Shown here piece after piece: positions 1 to 11,021 of a stretch of DNA of 64,000 nt (its first letter is position 1; the number at the start of each line of letters is the position of its first letter). Below the pieces are notes generated by a model. It saw nothing but the letters and a program-made list of their open reading frames with translations. It did no database searches and was not told the DNA's origin. The stretch spans positions 4,526,001 through 4,590,000 of the forward strand of contig NZ_LT607751.1 in the NCBI RefSeq assembly GCF_900090305.1, read 5' to 3'. Both the position numbers and the translations under genes were made by a program. The DNA is from Micromonospora siamensis. Its GTDB lineage: Bacteria > Actinomycetota > Actinomycetes > Mycobacteriales > Micromonosporaceae.

Positions 1-377
1 AGGCCGGCGTAGCTGAGTCGGGTGTCGGCGTGCCGGACGGCGTCGGCGTCGGGGGTGCGGGTGGTCTGCTGCTCGAACAGGTCGGCGACGGTGAGGTGTG
101 GGACCGGGTGGGCGGTGTCGTTCCAGTGGTGCAGCAGCTGGTCGCGTTCACCGTCGAGCATGATGTCGGCGTGGCCGACGCGGGTCTGTGGGTCGGCGGC
201 GACCTGTTCCAGCAGCCGGGCCAGCCGGACGGTCATGGTCTGCGCCGTGTCCCGGTCGAACAGGTCGGTGGCGTATTCCAGGGTGATCTGGATGCCGGCG
301 GGGACACCGTCGGGGTTCTGGCGTTCGGTGAAGGTGAGGGTGAGGTCGAACTTCGCCGCTTCCAGCACCACCGGCTC
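1..377. repeat. Copy of the A1 start region (matches 9472-9848)
   Basis: Bases 1-359 are identical to 9472-9830. After one mismatch (360 versus 9831) identity continues to 377/9848 and then stops. The segment encodes the C-domain tail, the C/A linker and the first part of the adenylation domain, so the fourth module begins its A domain exactly like module 1. Confidence 0.93.
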
Positions 378-3300
378 GGCGTGGGCGGACAACTCGCCGG
401 CCTGCCAGCTGTGCGCACCGGTGTCGTCCGGGACGATCATCACCTGGAACAGCGGATGCCGGGACGCCACCCGGGCGGGGTTGAGCTCTTCCACGAGTCG
501 TTCGAACGGGACGTCCTGGTGGGAGTAGGCGGCCAGGTCGGTGTCGCGGACCCGGTCCAGCAGGTCACCGAAGCGGGGGTCACCGGACACGTCGGTGCGC
601 AGCACCAGGGTGTTGACGAAGAAGCCGACCAGATCGTCCAACGCTTCATCGGGGCGTCCCGCCGTCACCGATCCCAGCGGGATGTCCGTCCCGGCGCCCA
701 ACCGGGTCAGCAGCGCGGCCAGGCCCGCCTGCAGCACCATGAACATGGTCACCTGATGCTCCTGCGCCAGCTGGGCCAACGCGTGGTGCAGCCCCGCGTC
801 CAGGTCCACCTGCGCCCGTGCCCCCCGGTGCGTGGGCTGGGCGGGCCGCGGCCGGTCGAACGGCAGCGTCAGCTCATCGGGCAGCCCGGCCAGTGCCGTG
901 GTCCAGAAACCCACCTGCCGGGCCAGGACCACGCCCGGCTCCTGCTCGCTGCCACCGAGCAGCGCCCGTTGCCATAGCGTGTAATCGGCGTACTGCACGT
1001 CCAGATCCGCCCAGCCGGGCGCCTGCCCGGCCAGTCGGGCCTGGTAGGCCGCGGCCAGATCCCGCACCAGGATCCCCAGCGACCACCCGTCGCCGGCGAT
1101 GTGATGCATGACGATCAGCAGCACGTGTTCCCGCTCGGTCTCCGTGAACAGCCATCCACGGACCGGCAGTTCCCGCTTCAGGTCGAAGACATGACCCGCG
1201 GCCTGCTCCATCAGGCCCGTCACGTCGGCCTGGCCGACAGGCGTCACGGTGAGCTCCGGCGCGGCCTCTCCCGCCGCCACGACATGCTGATACGGCTCAC
1301 CGTCCGCGACCGGGAACACGGTCCGCAGCGACTCGTGCCGGATCACCACGTCCCGCAACGCGGCCCGCATCGCGTCCGCGTCGACCTGCCCGTGCAGACG
1401 CCACGCGAACGGAATGTTGTATGTCGAACTCGCCCCATACAACTCGGTCAGGAACCACAGCCGCTGCTGGGCGAACGACAGCGGCAGCCGCTGCGGCCGC
1501 GCCGCGGGCACCAAGGGCGGCAAGGCACCCCCAGCGCCCTGCAACGCGGCGGCCAGCGCCGCGACGGTCGGATGCTCGAACACCTCCCGGATGCCGACCT
1601 GCACCCCCAACGCGGAGGCCACCTTGCTGACCAACCGGGTGGCCAGCAGCGAATGCCCGCCCAGGTCGAAGAAGCTGTCCTCCACCCCCACCCGGTCGAC
1701 ACCCAGAACCTCCGCGAACAACCCGGCCAGGATCTCCTCACCCGCCGTGGACGGCCCCCGAACCTCCCCACCGAACTCCGGAACCGGCAACGCCCGCCGA
1801 TCCACCTTCCCGTTCGCCGTCAACGGCAACACATCCAGCACCACCACCGCCGACGGCACCATGTAATCGGGCAGCAACCGCCCGACCCCGACCCGCAACC
1901 CAGCCGGATCCTCCACCGCCCCCGTCACATAACCCACCAACCGCCGGTCCCCCGGCCGGTCCTCCCGAACCACCACCACCGCCCGCGCCACCCCCGCCTG
2001 CGCCAGCAGCGCCGCCTCCACCTCTCCCAGCTCGATCCGGAACCCCCGCACCTTCACCTGATCATCAGCCCGCCCCAGGAACTCGACGGTGCCGTCACGC
2101 CAGTAGCGGGCCCGGTCCCCGGTCCGATACCACCGGATCCCGTCGTATTCGACGAAACGCTCCGCCGTCAGCTGCGGATTTCCCCGGTAACCGACCGCGA
2201 CGCCGCCACCGCCGATCCAGAGCTCGCCGGCGGTCAGGTCCGGACAGTCCGAACCCGCATCGTCCACAATCCGGAACCACTGATTCGCCAGCGGCCGGCC
2301 ATACGGAACCGAACGCCAGTGCGGCGCAACCTCGGTGACCTCCTGGATGTTCGACCAGATCGACGCCTCGGTCGCACCACCGAGCGCAGCGAACCGGATC
2401 CGCGGATTCAGCCGCGCCAACCTGGGCTGCAGATCCAGACCCACCCAGTCGCCAGACGCCAGGACAACCCGCAGACTGTCGAGATCCCCACCCCGCTCAG
2501 CGGCACCGACCAACATCTCCAGAAGAGCCGGCACCGAATTCCAGATCGTCACGCCATGCCGACCGACCAGACTCATCCACTCGACCGGATCCCTGGTGTC
2601 ACCCGCACCAGGAACAACCACCGCACCACCCACCGACAGCAAACCGAAAATGTCATAGACGGAAAGATCGAAGTCCAACGCCGACACCGCGAACACCCGA
2701 TCCGCGGAATCGACACCGAACCTCCGGTTGATCTCGCTGATCGTGTTCATCGCCGAAGCGTGAGTGACCTCCACGCCCTTCGGCTCACCCGTCGAACCAG
2801 ACGTGAAAATGACATACGCAAGCTGCCCGGCACTCACCGCCACCGGCTCGGCCAACAACGGCCCCCGCAACGCCCGCGACATCGACACCGGCACCACACC
2901 ATCCGGCCAACCGCCGGAAATCTCCGTCAACACCACCCGCGCACCGGAAAGCCGCACCGTCACCGCACGCCGCTGCTCCGGATGCCCAGCCGAAACAGGC
3001 ACATAAACACCACCCGCGGCCAACACCCCCAACACCGCGACGACCTGCTCGACCCCTCTCGGCAACGACACCGCCACCGGCTCACCGACCCCGACGCCCA
3101 CCTCCCGCAAACACCCCGCGACCCGCAACGCCGCCGCGGCGAGCTCACCATAGGACCACTCGACATCCCCACCGACCAGCACAGCAACCTGCTCAGGCCA
3201 CGACCGGGCACGAGCGAAGAAACCCCCATGCAACAAACCAGCACCCTCCGGCGCAGGCAACACCCAACCATCACGCCACGGCGCAACCCGCCGCCGCTCA

Positions 3301-6300
3301 TCGGCCACCAACACATCCAACCGACTCAACGACACCTGCGGATCCACAACAACCTGCTCCAACAACCCAGCCAACCGCACCGCCATCGCCTCCACCGTCT
3401 CCCGATCAAACAGATCGGTGGCGTATTCCAGGGTGATCTGGATGCCGGCGGGGACACCGTCGGGGTTCTGGCGTTCGGTGAAGGTGAGGGTGAGGTCGAA
3501 CTTCGCCGCTTCCAGCACCACCGGCTCGGCGTGGGCGGACAACTCGCCGGCCTGCCAGCTGTGCGCACCGGTGTCGTCCGGGACGATCATCACCTGGAAC
3601 AGCGGATGCCGGGACGCCACCCGGGCGGGGTTGAGCTCTTCCACGAGTCGTTCGAACGGGACGTCCTGGTGGGAGTAGGCGGCCAGGTCGGTGTCGCGGA
3701 CCCGGTCCAGCAGGTCACCGAAGCGGGGGTCACCGGACACGTCGGTGCGCAGCACCAGGGTGTTGACGAAGAAGCCGACCAGATCGTCCAACGCTTCATC
3801 GGGGCGTCCCGCCGTCACCGATCCCAGCGGGATGTCCGTCCCGGCGCCCAACCGGGTCAGCAGCGCGGCCAGGCCCGCCTGCAGCACCATGAACATGGTC
3901 ACCTGATGCTCCTGCGCCAGCTGGGCCAACGCGTGGTGCAGCCCCGCGTCCAGGTCCACCTGCGCCCGTGCCCCCCGGTGCGTGGGCTGGGCGGGCCGCG
4001 GCCGGTCGAACGGCAGCGTCAGCTCATCGGGCAGCCCGGCCAGTGCCGTGGTCCAGAAACCCACCTGCCGGGCCAGGACCACGCCCGGCTCCTGCTCGCT
4101 GCCACCGAGCAGCGCCCGTTGCCATAGCGTGTAATCGGCGTACTGCACGTCCAGATCCGCCCAGCCGGGCGCCTGCCCGGCCAGTCGGGCCTGGTAGGCC
4201 GCGGCCAGATCCCGCACCAGGATCCCCAGCGACCACCCGTCGCCGGCGATGTGATGCATGACGATCAGCAGCACGTGTTCCCGCTCGGTCTCCGTGAACA
4301 GCCATCCACGGACCGGCAGTTCCCGCTTCAGGTCGAAGACATGACCCGCGGCCTGCTCCATCAGGCCCGTCACGTCGGCCTGGCCGACAGGCGTCACGGT
4401 GAGCTCCGGCGCGGCCTCTCCCGCCGCCACGACATGCTGATACGGCTCACCGTCCGCGACCGGGAACACGGTCCGCAGCGACTCGTGCCGGATCACCACG
4501 TCCCGCAACGCGGCCCGCATCGCGTCCGCGTCGACCTGCCCGTGCAGACGCCACGCGAACGGAATGTTGTATGTCGAACTCGCCCCATACAACTCGGTCA
4601 GGAACCACAGCCGCTGCTGGGCGAACGACAGCGGCAGCCGCTGCGGCCGCGCCGCGGGCACCAAGGGCGGCAAGGCACCCCCAGCGCCCTGCAACGCGGC
4701 GGCCAGCGCCGCGACGGTCGGATGCTCGAACACCTCCCGGATGCCGACCTGCACCCCCAACGCGGAGGCCACCTTGCTGACCAACCGGGTGGCCAGCAGC
4801 GAATGCCCGCCCAGGTCGAAGAAGCTGTCCTCCACCCCCACCCGGTCGACACCCAGAACCTCCGCGAACAACCCGGCCAGGATCTCCTCACCCGCCGTGG
4901 ACGGCCCCCGAACCTCCCCACCGAACTCCGGAACCGGCAACGCCCGCCGATCCACCTTCCCGTTCGCCGTCAACGGCAACACATCCAGCACCACCACCGC
5001 CGACGGCACCATGTAATCGGGCAGCAACCGCCCGACCCCGACCCGCAACCCAGCCGGATCCTCCACCGCCCCCGTCACATAACCCACCAACCGCCGGTCC
5101 CCCGGCCGGTCCTCCCGAACCACCACCACCGCCCGCGCCACCCCCGCCTGCGCCAGCAGCGCCGCCTCCACCTCTCCCAGCTCGATCCGGAACCCCCGCA
5201 CCTTCACCTGATCATCAGCCCGCCCCAGGAACTCGACGGTGCCGTCACGCCAGTAGCGGGCCCGGTCCCCGGTCCGATACCACCGGATCCCGTCGTATTC
5301 GACGAAACGCTCCGCCGTCAGCTGCGGATTTCCCCGGTAACCGACCGCGACGCCGCCACCGCCGATCCAGAGCTCGCCGGCGGTCAGGTCCGGACAGTCC
5401 GAACCCGCATCGTCCACAATCCGGAACCACTGATTCGCCAGCGGCCGGCCATACGGAACCGAACGCCAGTGCGGCGCAACCTCGGTGACCTCCTGGATGT
5501 TCGACCAGATCGACGCCTCGGTCGCACCACCGAGCGCAGCGAACCGGATCCGCGGATTCAGCCGCGCCAACCTGGGCTGCAGATCCAGACCCACCCAGTC
5601 GCCAGACGCCAGGACAACCCGCAGACTGTCGAGATCCCCACCCCGCTCAGCGGCACCGACCAACATCTCCAGAAGAGCCGGCACCGAATTCCAGATCGTC
5701 ACGCCATGCCGACCGACCAGACTCATCCACTCGACCGGATCCCTGGTGTCACCCGCACCAGGAACAACCACCGCACCACCCACCGACAGCAAACCGAAAA
5801 TGTCATAGACGGAAAGATCGAAGTCCAACGCCGACACCGCGAACACCCGATCCGCGGAATCGACACCGAACCTCCGGTTGATCTCGCTGATCGTGTTCAT
5901 CGCCGAAGCGTGAGTGACCTCCACGCCCTTCGGCTCACCCGTCGAACCAGACGTGAAAATGACATACGCAAGCTGCCCGGCACTCACCGCCACCGGCTCG
6001 GCCAACAACGGCCCCCGCAACGCCCGCGACATCGACACCGGCACCACACCATCCGGCCAACCGCCGGAAATCTCCGTCAACACCACCCGCGCACCGGAAA
6101 GCCGCACCGTCACCGCACGCCGCTGCTCCGGATGCCCAGCCGAAACAGGCACATAAACACCACCCGCGGCCAACACCCCCAACACCGCGACGACCTGCTC
6201 GACCCCTCTCGGCAACGACACCGCCACCGGCTCACCGACCCCGACGCCCACCTCCCGCAAACACCCCGCGACCCGCAACGCCGCCGCGGCGAGCTCACCA

Positions 6301-9300
6301 TAGGACCACTCGACATCCCCACCGACCAGCACAGCAACCTGCTCAGGCCACGACCGGGCACGAGCGAAGAAACCCCCATGCAACAAACCAGCACCCTCCG
6401 GCGCAGGCAACACCCAACCATCACGCCACGGCGCAACCCGCCGCCGCTCATCGGCCACCAACACATCCAACCGACTCAACGACACCTGCGGATCCACAAC
6501 AACCTGCTCCAACAACCCAGCCAACCGCACCGCCATCGCCTCCACCGTCTCCCGATCAAACAGATCGGTGGCGTATTCCAGGGCACCCGTGATCCCGCCG
6601 TGCTCTCGCCCGGTACCCGGTCGTTCGGTCAGCATCAGAGCCAGGTCGAACTTGGCGGCGGCGGCATCGCCGTCACGAAGGTGGGTCCGCAGTCCCGCCA
6701 TGTCCAGTTCGTTCGGCGCGGCCCGGTCGAAGGCGAGCATCACCTGGAACAGCGGATGCCGGGAGAGCGACCGGACGGGGTTCAGCTCTTCCACGAGTCG
6801 CTCGAACGGGACGTCCTGGTGGGCATAGGCGGCCAGGTCGGCGTCGCGGACCCGGTCCAGGAGCTGGACGAAGGTAGGGTCGCCGGCCGTGTCGGTCCGC
6901 AGGACCAGGGTGTTGACGAAGAAGCCGACCAGATCGTCGAGCGCGTCGTCGGTACGGCCGGCCACCACCGTGCCGACCGGGATGTCGGTACCGCAGCCCA
7001 TCCGGGTCAGCACCGCGGCGAGCGCGGCATGCAGCACCATGAACAGCGTGGCGCCGTGGCGCCGGGCGAGAGCAAGAAGCTCGCCGTGCAGGTGCGGTGC
7101 GAGCTGGAAGGGTACCGAGTCCCCCCGGTGGCTGGCAGTCGCCGGCCGGGATCGTTCGGCCGGCAGCTCGATCTCCTCGGGCAGGCCGGCGAGCGTCTCG
7201 CGCCAGTAGGCCAGCTGCCGCGACAGCCGGCTCGATGCGTCCTGATCGCGACCGAGAACCTCCAGCTGCCACATCGTGTAGTCCGCGTACTGCACCGGCA
7301 GCGGGGTCCAGGACGGCGCTTCACCGTGGACCCGCGCGGAGTACGCGGTCCCCAGGTCGCGACACAGCTGTGCGGTCGACCAGCCGTCGCCGGCGATGTG
7401 ATGGACAACCAGGACGAGCGTGTGCTCATCCGGACCTGTGCGCAGCACCGAAGCCCGCAGTGGCAGCTCGGCCGCGAGGTCGAACCGGTACCGACACGCC
7501 TGGTCGATCGTGTCGGCCAGGTCCTGCGGGTCCGGCGTGGCGACATCGACGCGCAGGCGTGCCTGGCCGGGTTCGAGGATGTGTGCGGCCGGCTCGCCAT
7601 CCGATTCGGTGATCACCGTACGCAGCGACTCGTGCCGGGTCACCACGTCGTGCAGCGCAGCGGTCAGCGCCGCCAGATCCAGGTGCCCGGACAGCCGCGC
7701 GATCAGGGGGATGTTGTACGTCGGGCTGGGCCCTTCCAGCTTGTACAGCAGCCAGAGCCGCTGCTGGGCATAGGAGAGCGGAAGCCGCTCGGGGCGGGGG
7801 ACGGCAAGCAGCGGGGGGCGTCCGCCGGCGGCGCCGTCCACGGATTTGGCCAGTGCCGCGACGGTCGGGTGCTCGAACACCTCCCGGATGCCGACCTGCA
7901 CCCCCAACGCGGAAGCCACCTTGCTGACCAACCGGGTGGCCAGCAGCGAGTCCCCGCCCAGGTCGAAGAAGCTGTCCTCCACCCCCACCCGGTCGACACC
8001 CAGAACCTCCGCGAACAACCCGGCCAGGATCTCCTCACCCGCCGTGGACGGCCCCCGAACCTCCCCACCGAACTCCGGAACCGGCAACGCCCGCCGATCC
8101 ACCTTCCCGTTCGCCGTCAACGGCAACACATCCAGCACCACCACCGCCGACGGCACCATGTACGAGGGCAGGGTCACGCTCAGCGCCTGACGGAGCTCCG
8201 TCGGGCTGGCCTGAGCATCCGGCGCCAGCGTCACGTACCCGGCAAGCCGGCGGTCCCCCGGCCGGTCCTCCCGGACGATGACGGCCGCCTCGGCCACGGC
8301 CGGCAGCCTGAGCAGCGCGGCCTCGACCTCCCCGAGCTCGACCCGGAACCCCCGCACCTTCACCTGGTCATCGACCCGCCCCAGGAACTCCAGCTCTCCC
8401 CGCCCGTTCCAGCGGACCAGGTCGCCCGTCCGGTACATCCGCTCGCCCGGGCCGCCGAACGGGCACGCCACGAACCGTCCCGCCGTCAGGCCCGGCTGCC
8501 CCAGGTACCCGCGCGCCAACCCGGCACCCGCCACATACAGCTCCCCCGTCACCCCCGGGCACACGAGCTCGAGTCGCTCATCAAGAACGAACACCCGGGT
8601 GTTGGCAGTCGGACGGCCGATCGGTACCGGGCCCGCGGGCAGCTCGTCCCCCGGCTCGATGCGATGGGTCACGCAGCCCACGGTCGTTTCCGTCGGCCCG
8701 TACTCGTTGACGATCACCGCCGCGGGATGGCGTTGCCGCAGCCCGGCCAACGCCGGGCCGGACAGCGCCTCCCCGCCGACCACGACATCGCCGACCGGGA
8801 GCGCCCATCCCGTGTTCTCCAGCACCCCGAGATGACTGGGCGTGACCTTGAGCAGGCCCACTCGCTCCGTCGTCACCTGCTCGTCACCCAGCAGATCGGC
8901 CACATGAACACAGCCGCCCAGCAGCAGCGGCAGATACAGCGCGGTGATTGTCAGGTCGAATCCCACCGGCGAGTGCAGCAGCGACCCCTGGGCCGCGCCG
9001 GGATAGTCGACCGCCGCCGTCAGCAGGTATCCGGCCAGCGCCTGGTGCGCGATGACGACGCCTTTGGGGTGGCCGGTGGAGCCGGAGGTGTAGATGACGT
9101 AGGCGGGGTGGGCGGGGTGTAGGTGGTGGGTTCGGTGGGTGTTGGTGGGGTTGGTGTCGGGGTGCTGGTGGAGGGTGTGGTGGGTGGTGGGGTCGTCGAG
9201 GATGAGGGGGTGGACCTGGTGGTGGCCGGTCAGTGTGGGGGCGTGTTGGCCGGTGGTGATGATGCGGGTCGCGTGGGCGTCGGTGAGGAGGTAGGTGATG

Positions 9301-10130
9301 CGCTCGGTCGGGTAGTCGGGGTCGATGGGCAGGTAGGCGGCGCCTGCTTTGAGGATGGCCAGCAGGGTGACGACCAGGTCGGCGGAGCGGTCCATCATGA
9401 CGGCGACCATCTGTTCAGGGCCGACGCCGAGGCTGATCAGGTGGTGGGCGAGTTGGTTGGCGCGCCGGTTGAGGCCGGCGTAGCTGAGTCGGGTGTCGGC
9501 GTGCCGGACGGCGTCGGCGTCGGGGGTGCGGGTGGTCTGCTGCTCGAACAGGTCGGCGACGGTGAGGTGTGGGACCGGGTGGGCGGTGTCGTTCCAGTGG
9601 TGCAGCAGCTGGTCGCGTTCACCGTCGAGCATGATGTCGGCGTGGCCGACGCGGGTCTGTGGGTCGGCGGCGACCTGTTCCAGCAGCCGGGCCAGCCGGA
9701 CGGTCATGGTCTGCGCCGTGTCCCGGTCGAACAGGTCGGTGGCGTATTCCAGGGTGATCTGGATGCCGGCGGGGACACCGTCGGGGTTCTGGCGTTCGGT
9801 GAAGGTGAGGGTGAGGTCGAACTTCGCCGCCTCCAGCACCACCGGCTCCCGGTCACGGGCCTGGTCCAGCAGTTCTGCGAAGCTGGGGTCGCCCGCCACG
9901 TCGATGCGCAGCACGCGCCCCGCTGTCACCGGCCCCAGCGGGATATCCGTCCCGAATCCCAACCGGGTCAGCAGCGCGGCCAGGCCCGCCCGCAGCACCG
10001 TGGACGTGGTCACCCGATGTTCCTGGGCCAGCTGGGCCAGGGCGCGGTGCAGCCCCGCGCCCAGGTCCACCCGCACAGAAGCCCAGTCGCCCGCCGTGCC
10101 GGACGTGTCGGTGGCCTGGATCTGCCCCAT
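1..10130 (-). CDS. Non-ribosomal peptide synthetase, at least four modules, 3' end beyond left edge
   Basis: About 3,376 codons are visible with no stop before the edge. Domain order, with approximate minus-strand coordinates: condensation remnant 10130-9640; A1 9570-8080; carrier 8045-7860 ([11 protein letters not shown], Ser near 7953); C2 7790-6480 (HHIAGDGWS near 7390); A2 6440-4940; carrier 4900-4710 (GGHSLLA); C3 4640-3330; A3 3290-1790; carrier 1750-1560; C4 1490-190; start of A4 190-1. Read against the GrsA positions, A1 has D-L-T-K-V-G-E-V-G, closest to published Asn/Asp codes. A2 and A3 both have D-L-Y-N-L-S-L-I-W, the classical Cys code. The C domains carry HHxxxDG, not the DxxxxDxxS of heterocyclization domains. 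No epimerization or thioesterase domain is visible. The chosen ATG (10130) follows GGGAGGG by 5 nt; an in-frame ATG at 10241 is an alternative. A2 and A3 lie in an exact tandem duplication. The NRPS family assignment is certain; substrates are predictions. Confidence 0.95.
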   Translation of the reverse strand, partial: MGQIQATDTSGTAGDWASVRVDLGAGLHRALAQLAQEHRVTTSTVLRAGLAALLTRLGFGTDIPLGPVTAGRVLRIDVAGDPSFAELLDQARDREPVVLEAAKFDLTLTFTERQNPDGVPAGIQITLEYATDLFDRDTAQTMTVRLARLLEQVAADPQTRVGHADIMLDGERDQLLHHWNDTAHPVPHLTVADLFEQQTTRTPDADAVRHADTRLSYAGLNRRANQLAHHLISLGVGPEQMVAVMMDRSADLVVTLLAILKAGAAYLPIDPDYPTERITYLLTDAHATRIITTGQHAPTLTGHHQVHPLILDDPTTHHTLHQHPDTNPTNTHRTHHLHPAHPAYVIYTSGSTGHPKGVVIAHQALAGYLLTAAVDYPGAAQGSLLHSPVGFDLTITALYLPLLLGGCVHVADLLGDEQVTTERVGLLKVTPSHLGVLENTGWALPVGDVVVGGEALSGPALAGLRQRHPAAVIVNEYGPTETTVGCVTHRIEPGDELPAGPVPIGRPTANTRVFVLDERLELVCPGVTGELYVAGAGLARGYLGQPGLTAGRFVACPFGGPGERMYRTGDLVRWNGRGELEFLGRVDDQVKVRGFRVELGEVEAALLRLPAVAEAAVIVREDRPGDRRLAGYVTLAPDAQASPTELRQALSVTLPSYMVPSAVVVLDVLPLTANGKVDRRALPVPEFGGEVRGPSTAGEEILAGLFAEVLGVDRVGVEDSFFDLGGDSLLATRLVSKVASALGVQVGIREVFEHPTVAALAKSVDGAAGGRPPLLAVPRPERLPLSYAQQRLWLLYKLEGPSPTYNIPLIARLSGHLDLAALTAALHDVVTRHESLRTVITESDGEPAAHILEPGQARLRVDVATPDPQDLADTIDQACRYRFDLAAELPLRASVLRTGPDEHTLVLVVHHIAGDGWSTAQLCRDLGTAYSARVHGEAPSWTPLPVQYADYTMWQLEVLGRDQDASSRLSRQLAYWRETLAGLPEEIELPAERSRPATASHRGDSVPFQLAPHLHGELLALARRHGATLFMVLHAALAAVLTRMGCGTDIPVGTVVAGRTDDALDDLVGFFVNTLVLRTDTAGDPTFVQLLDRVRDADLAAYAHQDVPFERLVEELNPVRSLSRHPLFQVMLAFDRAAPNELDMAGLRTHLRDGDAAAAKFDLALMLTERPGTGREHGGITGALEYATDLFDRETVEAMAVRLAGLLEQVVVDPQVSLSRLDVLVADERRRVAPWRDGWVLPAPEGAGLLHGGFFARARSWPEQVAVLVGGDVEWSYGELAAAALRVAGCLREVGVGVGEPVAVSLPRGVEQVVAVLGVLAAGGVYVPVSAGHPEQRRAVTVRLSGARVVLTEISGGWPDGVVPVSMSRALRGPLLAEPVAVSAGQLAYVIFTSGSTGEPKGVEVTHASAMNTISEINRRFGVDSADRVFAVSALDFDLSVYDIFGLLSVGGAVVVPGAGDTRDPVEWMSLVGRHGVTIWNSVPALLEMLVGAAERGGDLDSLRVVLASGDWVGLDLQPRLARLNPRIRFAALGGATEASIWSNIQEVTEVAPHWRSVPYGRPLANQWFRIVDDAGSDCPDLTAGELWIGGGGVAVGYRGNPQLTAERFVEYDGIRWYRTGDRARYWRDGTVEFLGRADDQVKVRGFRIELGEVEAALLAQAGVARAVVVVREDRPGDRRLVGYVTGAVEDPAGLRVGVGRLLPDYMVPSAVVVLDVLPLTANGKVDRRALPVPEFGGEVRGPSTAGEEILAGLFAEVLGVDRVGVEDSFFDLGGHSLLATRLVSKVASALGVQVGIREVFEHPTVAALAAALQGAGGALPPLVPAARPQRLPLSFAQQRLWFLTELYGASSTYNIPFAWRLHGQVDADAMRAALRDVVIRHESLRTVFPVADGEPYQHVVAAGEAAPELTVTPVGQADVTGLMEQAAGHVFDLKRELPVRGWLFTETEREHVLLIVMHHIAGDGWSLGILVRDLAAAYQARLAGQAPGWADLDVQYADYTLWQRALLGGSEQEPGVVLARQVGFWTTALAGLPDELTLPFDRPRPAQPTHRGARAQVDLDAGLHHALAQLAQEHQVTMFMVLQAGLAALLTRLGAGTDIPLGSVTAGRPDEALDDLVGFFVNTLVLRTDVSGDPRFGDLLDRVRDTDLAAYSHQDVPFERLVEELNPARVASRHPLFQVMIVPDDTGAHSWQAGELSAHAEPVVLEAAKFDLTLTFTERQNPDGVPAGIQITLEYATDLFDRETVEAMAVRLAGLLEQVVVDPQVSLSRLDVLVADERRRVAPWRDGWVLPAPEGAGLLHGGFFARARSWPEQVAVLVGGDVEWSYGELAAAALRVAGCLREVGVGVGEPVAVSLPRGVEQVVAVLGVLAAGGVYVPVSAGHPEQRRAVTVRLSGARVVLTEISGGWPDGVVPVSMSRALRGPLLAEPVAVSAGQLAYVIFTSGSTGEPKGVEVTHASAMNTISEINRRFGVDSADRVFAVSALDFDLSVYDIFGLLSVGGAVVVPGAGDTRDPVEWMSLVGRHGVTIWNSVPALLEMLVGAAERGGDLDSLRVVLASGDWVGLDLQPRLARLNPRIRFAALGGATEASIWSNIQEVTEVAPHWRSVPYGRPLANQWFRIVDDAGSDCPDLTAGELWIGGGGVAVGYRGNPQLTAERFVEYDGIRWYRTGDRARYWRDGTVEFLGRADDQVKVRGFRIELGEVEAALLAQAGVARAVVVVREDRPGDRRLVGYVTGAVEDPAGLRVGVGRLLPDYMVPSAVVVLDVLPLTANGKVDRRALPVPEFGGEVRGPSTAGEEILAGLFAEVLGVDRVGVEDSFFDLGGHSLLATRLVSKVASALGVQVGIREVFEHPTVAALAAALQGAGGALPPLVPAARPQRLPLSFAQQRLWFLTELYGASSTYNIPFAWRLHGQVDADAMRAALRDVVIRHESLRTVFPVADGEPYQHVVAAGEAAPELTVTPVGQADVTGLMEQAAGHVFDLKRELPVRGWLFTETEREHVLLIVMHHIAGDGWSLGILVRDLAAAYQARLAGQAPGWADLDVQYADYTLWQRALLGGSEQEPGVVLARQVGFWTTALAGLPDELTLPFDRPRPAQPTHRGARAQVDLDAGLHHALAQLAQEHQVTMFMVLQAGLAALLTRLGAGTDIPLGSVTAGRPDEALDDLVGFFVNTLVLRTDVSGDPRFGDLLDRVRDTDLAAYSHQDVPFERLVEELNPARVASRHPLFQVMIVPDDTGAHSWQAGELSAHAEPVVLEAAKFDLTLTFTERQNPDGVPAGIQITLEYATDLFDRDTAQTMTVRLARLLEQVAADPQTRVGHADIMLDGERDQLLHHWNDTAHPVPHLTVADLFEQQTTRTPDADAVRHADTRLSYAG
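265..6583. repeat. Exact tandem direct repeat, 3,150-bp unit, two copies plus 19 bp
   Basis: Copy 1 spans 265-3414 and copy 2 spans 3415-6564, with 19 further bases (6565-6583) before the sequences diverge. Identity starts at 265/3415 (264 is g, 3414 is a) and ends at 3433/6583. I found no mismatch, and unrelated reading frames inside the two copies translate identically. The unit is 1,050 codons and keeps frame. It covers a complete C-A-carrier period of the synthetase, cut near the C/A linker, so it is an exact module duplication. Confidence 0.97.
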
Positions 10131-10532
10131 GTTGCCCTCCCGTGTCAGAATCTGGCGCAGCACACTCGCGTCGTACAGAGGTGCAATTCGAGCGGGCCGT
10201 TGAAGGCGCGAAATAGTGCCGTGTTGCAAGCGCGTCTGCATGGTTTCAATGCCTCCCGCGCTCACACCTCTTCAGGATTGCCCCTGACCCGCAGCCGTTC
10301 AGACAGGCCGACCGTCGAGGTCGGCGTGGTGAGCTGACGGTGGGGACGGTGCCGTGGCGTGGTCGGGCACGAAGGGAGCCGCGCCGGCCCGCCGGCGCCT
10401 GACGGCCGTCACCCCGCGGGTGACCCACCCACGGCAACGCATGAGATGTGCCAGCGTGAAGTGCCGGCCACCATGGCGACAGTGAACAGACCCTTGCCAC
10501 GTATGAGCGGTGGGCCGACGTCGGGGACGTCC
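10131..10532. promoter_or_regulatory. Divergent intergenic region between NRPS and glutamate mutase operon
   Basis: About 400 bp separate the minus-strand NRPS from the plus-strand mutase operon, so promoters for both should lie here. The NRPS frame can be extended to an ATG at 10241 (37 extra codons, preceded by GGGAGG), with an in-frame TGA not far upstream. The mutase gene could also start at an ATG at 10473 or 10503. I see no convincing -35/-10 pair or operator repeat. Confidence 0.5.
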
Positions 10533-11021
10533 ATGAATTCGATATCTCGAGGACGACCGAGACGGTTCGTCGTCACCAGCCTCTCGTCCGACGCACACAC
10601 CTGGAACCTCGTCTTCCTCCAGTTGTTCCTTGAAGAGCGGGGAGGGCAGGTGCTCAACCTGGGTGCCTGCACCCCGGACGATCTGATAATCACGGAGTGC
10701 CGGAAAGCCAGGCCGGACGTCCTAGTGGTGAGCACGGTCAACGGGCACGGCCACATCGACGGGAACCGGCTGATACGGAAGATCCGCCAGGATGCCGAGT
10801 TGGCTGACATGTACGCGGTGATCGGCGGAAAGCTCGGCATCAGCGGCGACAGCGATGCGCATTTCGGCGTCGAGTTGATGGCGGCGGGCTTCGACGCGAC
10901 GTTCGAGGCCACGACAGCTCGGTCGGACGAGCTGGTGTCGTTCCTCGAATGCCTGGCCGTGGGTCCCGTGGGCCGGCGCATGCTGAGCGCGAGCGAGGCG
11001 CGGGGTGGCCATGCGGCTTGA
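10533..11021 (+). CDS. Glutamate (methylaspartate) mutase, small cobalamin-binding subunit
   Basis: A 162-aa B12-binding protein that pairs with the next gene to interconvert L-glutamate and 3-methylaspartate by carbon-skeleton rearrangement. The N-terminal beta strand leads into SLSSDAHTWN, the place of the DxHxxG cobalamin motif; His22 would be the lower axial ligand. The last motif residue is N instead of G. The Rossmann-like fold continues through VVSTVNGHGHIDG and VIGGKLGISG, regions that contact the nucleotide tail. ATG 10533 is chosen because it sits just before the conserved domain after a GGGGAC; 10473 and 10503 are alternatives. It overlaps the next gene by 11 bp. Homologous subunit pairs occur in friulimicin- and vicenistatin-type pathways, which fits a building-block role here. 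Confidence 0.9.
   Translation: MNSISRGRPRRFVVTSLSSDAHTWNLVFLQLFLEERGGQVLNLGACTPDDLIITECRKARPDVLVVSTVNGHGHIDGNRLIRKIRQDAELADMYAVIGGKLGISGDSDAHFGVELMAAGFDATFEATTARSDELVSFLECLAVGPVGRRMLSASEARGGHAA

Noticed and set aside
1..7800. Heterocyclization domains for the Cys modules
   Set aside because: The C domains show HHIAGDGWS and no DxxxxDxxS motif, so thiazoline formation by these domains is not supported.
1101..9122. Very long plus-strand open frames over the left NRPS (1101-4127, 4251-9122)
   Set aside because: They mirror the minus-strand NRPS codons; the translations are low-complexity (Arg/Pro/His/Gln-rich) with no family resemblance, and they duplicate exactly as the NRPS repeat does.
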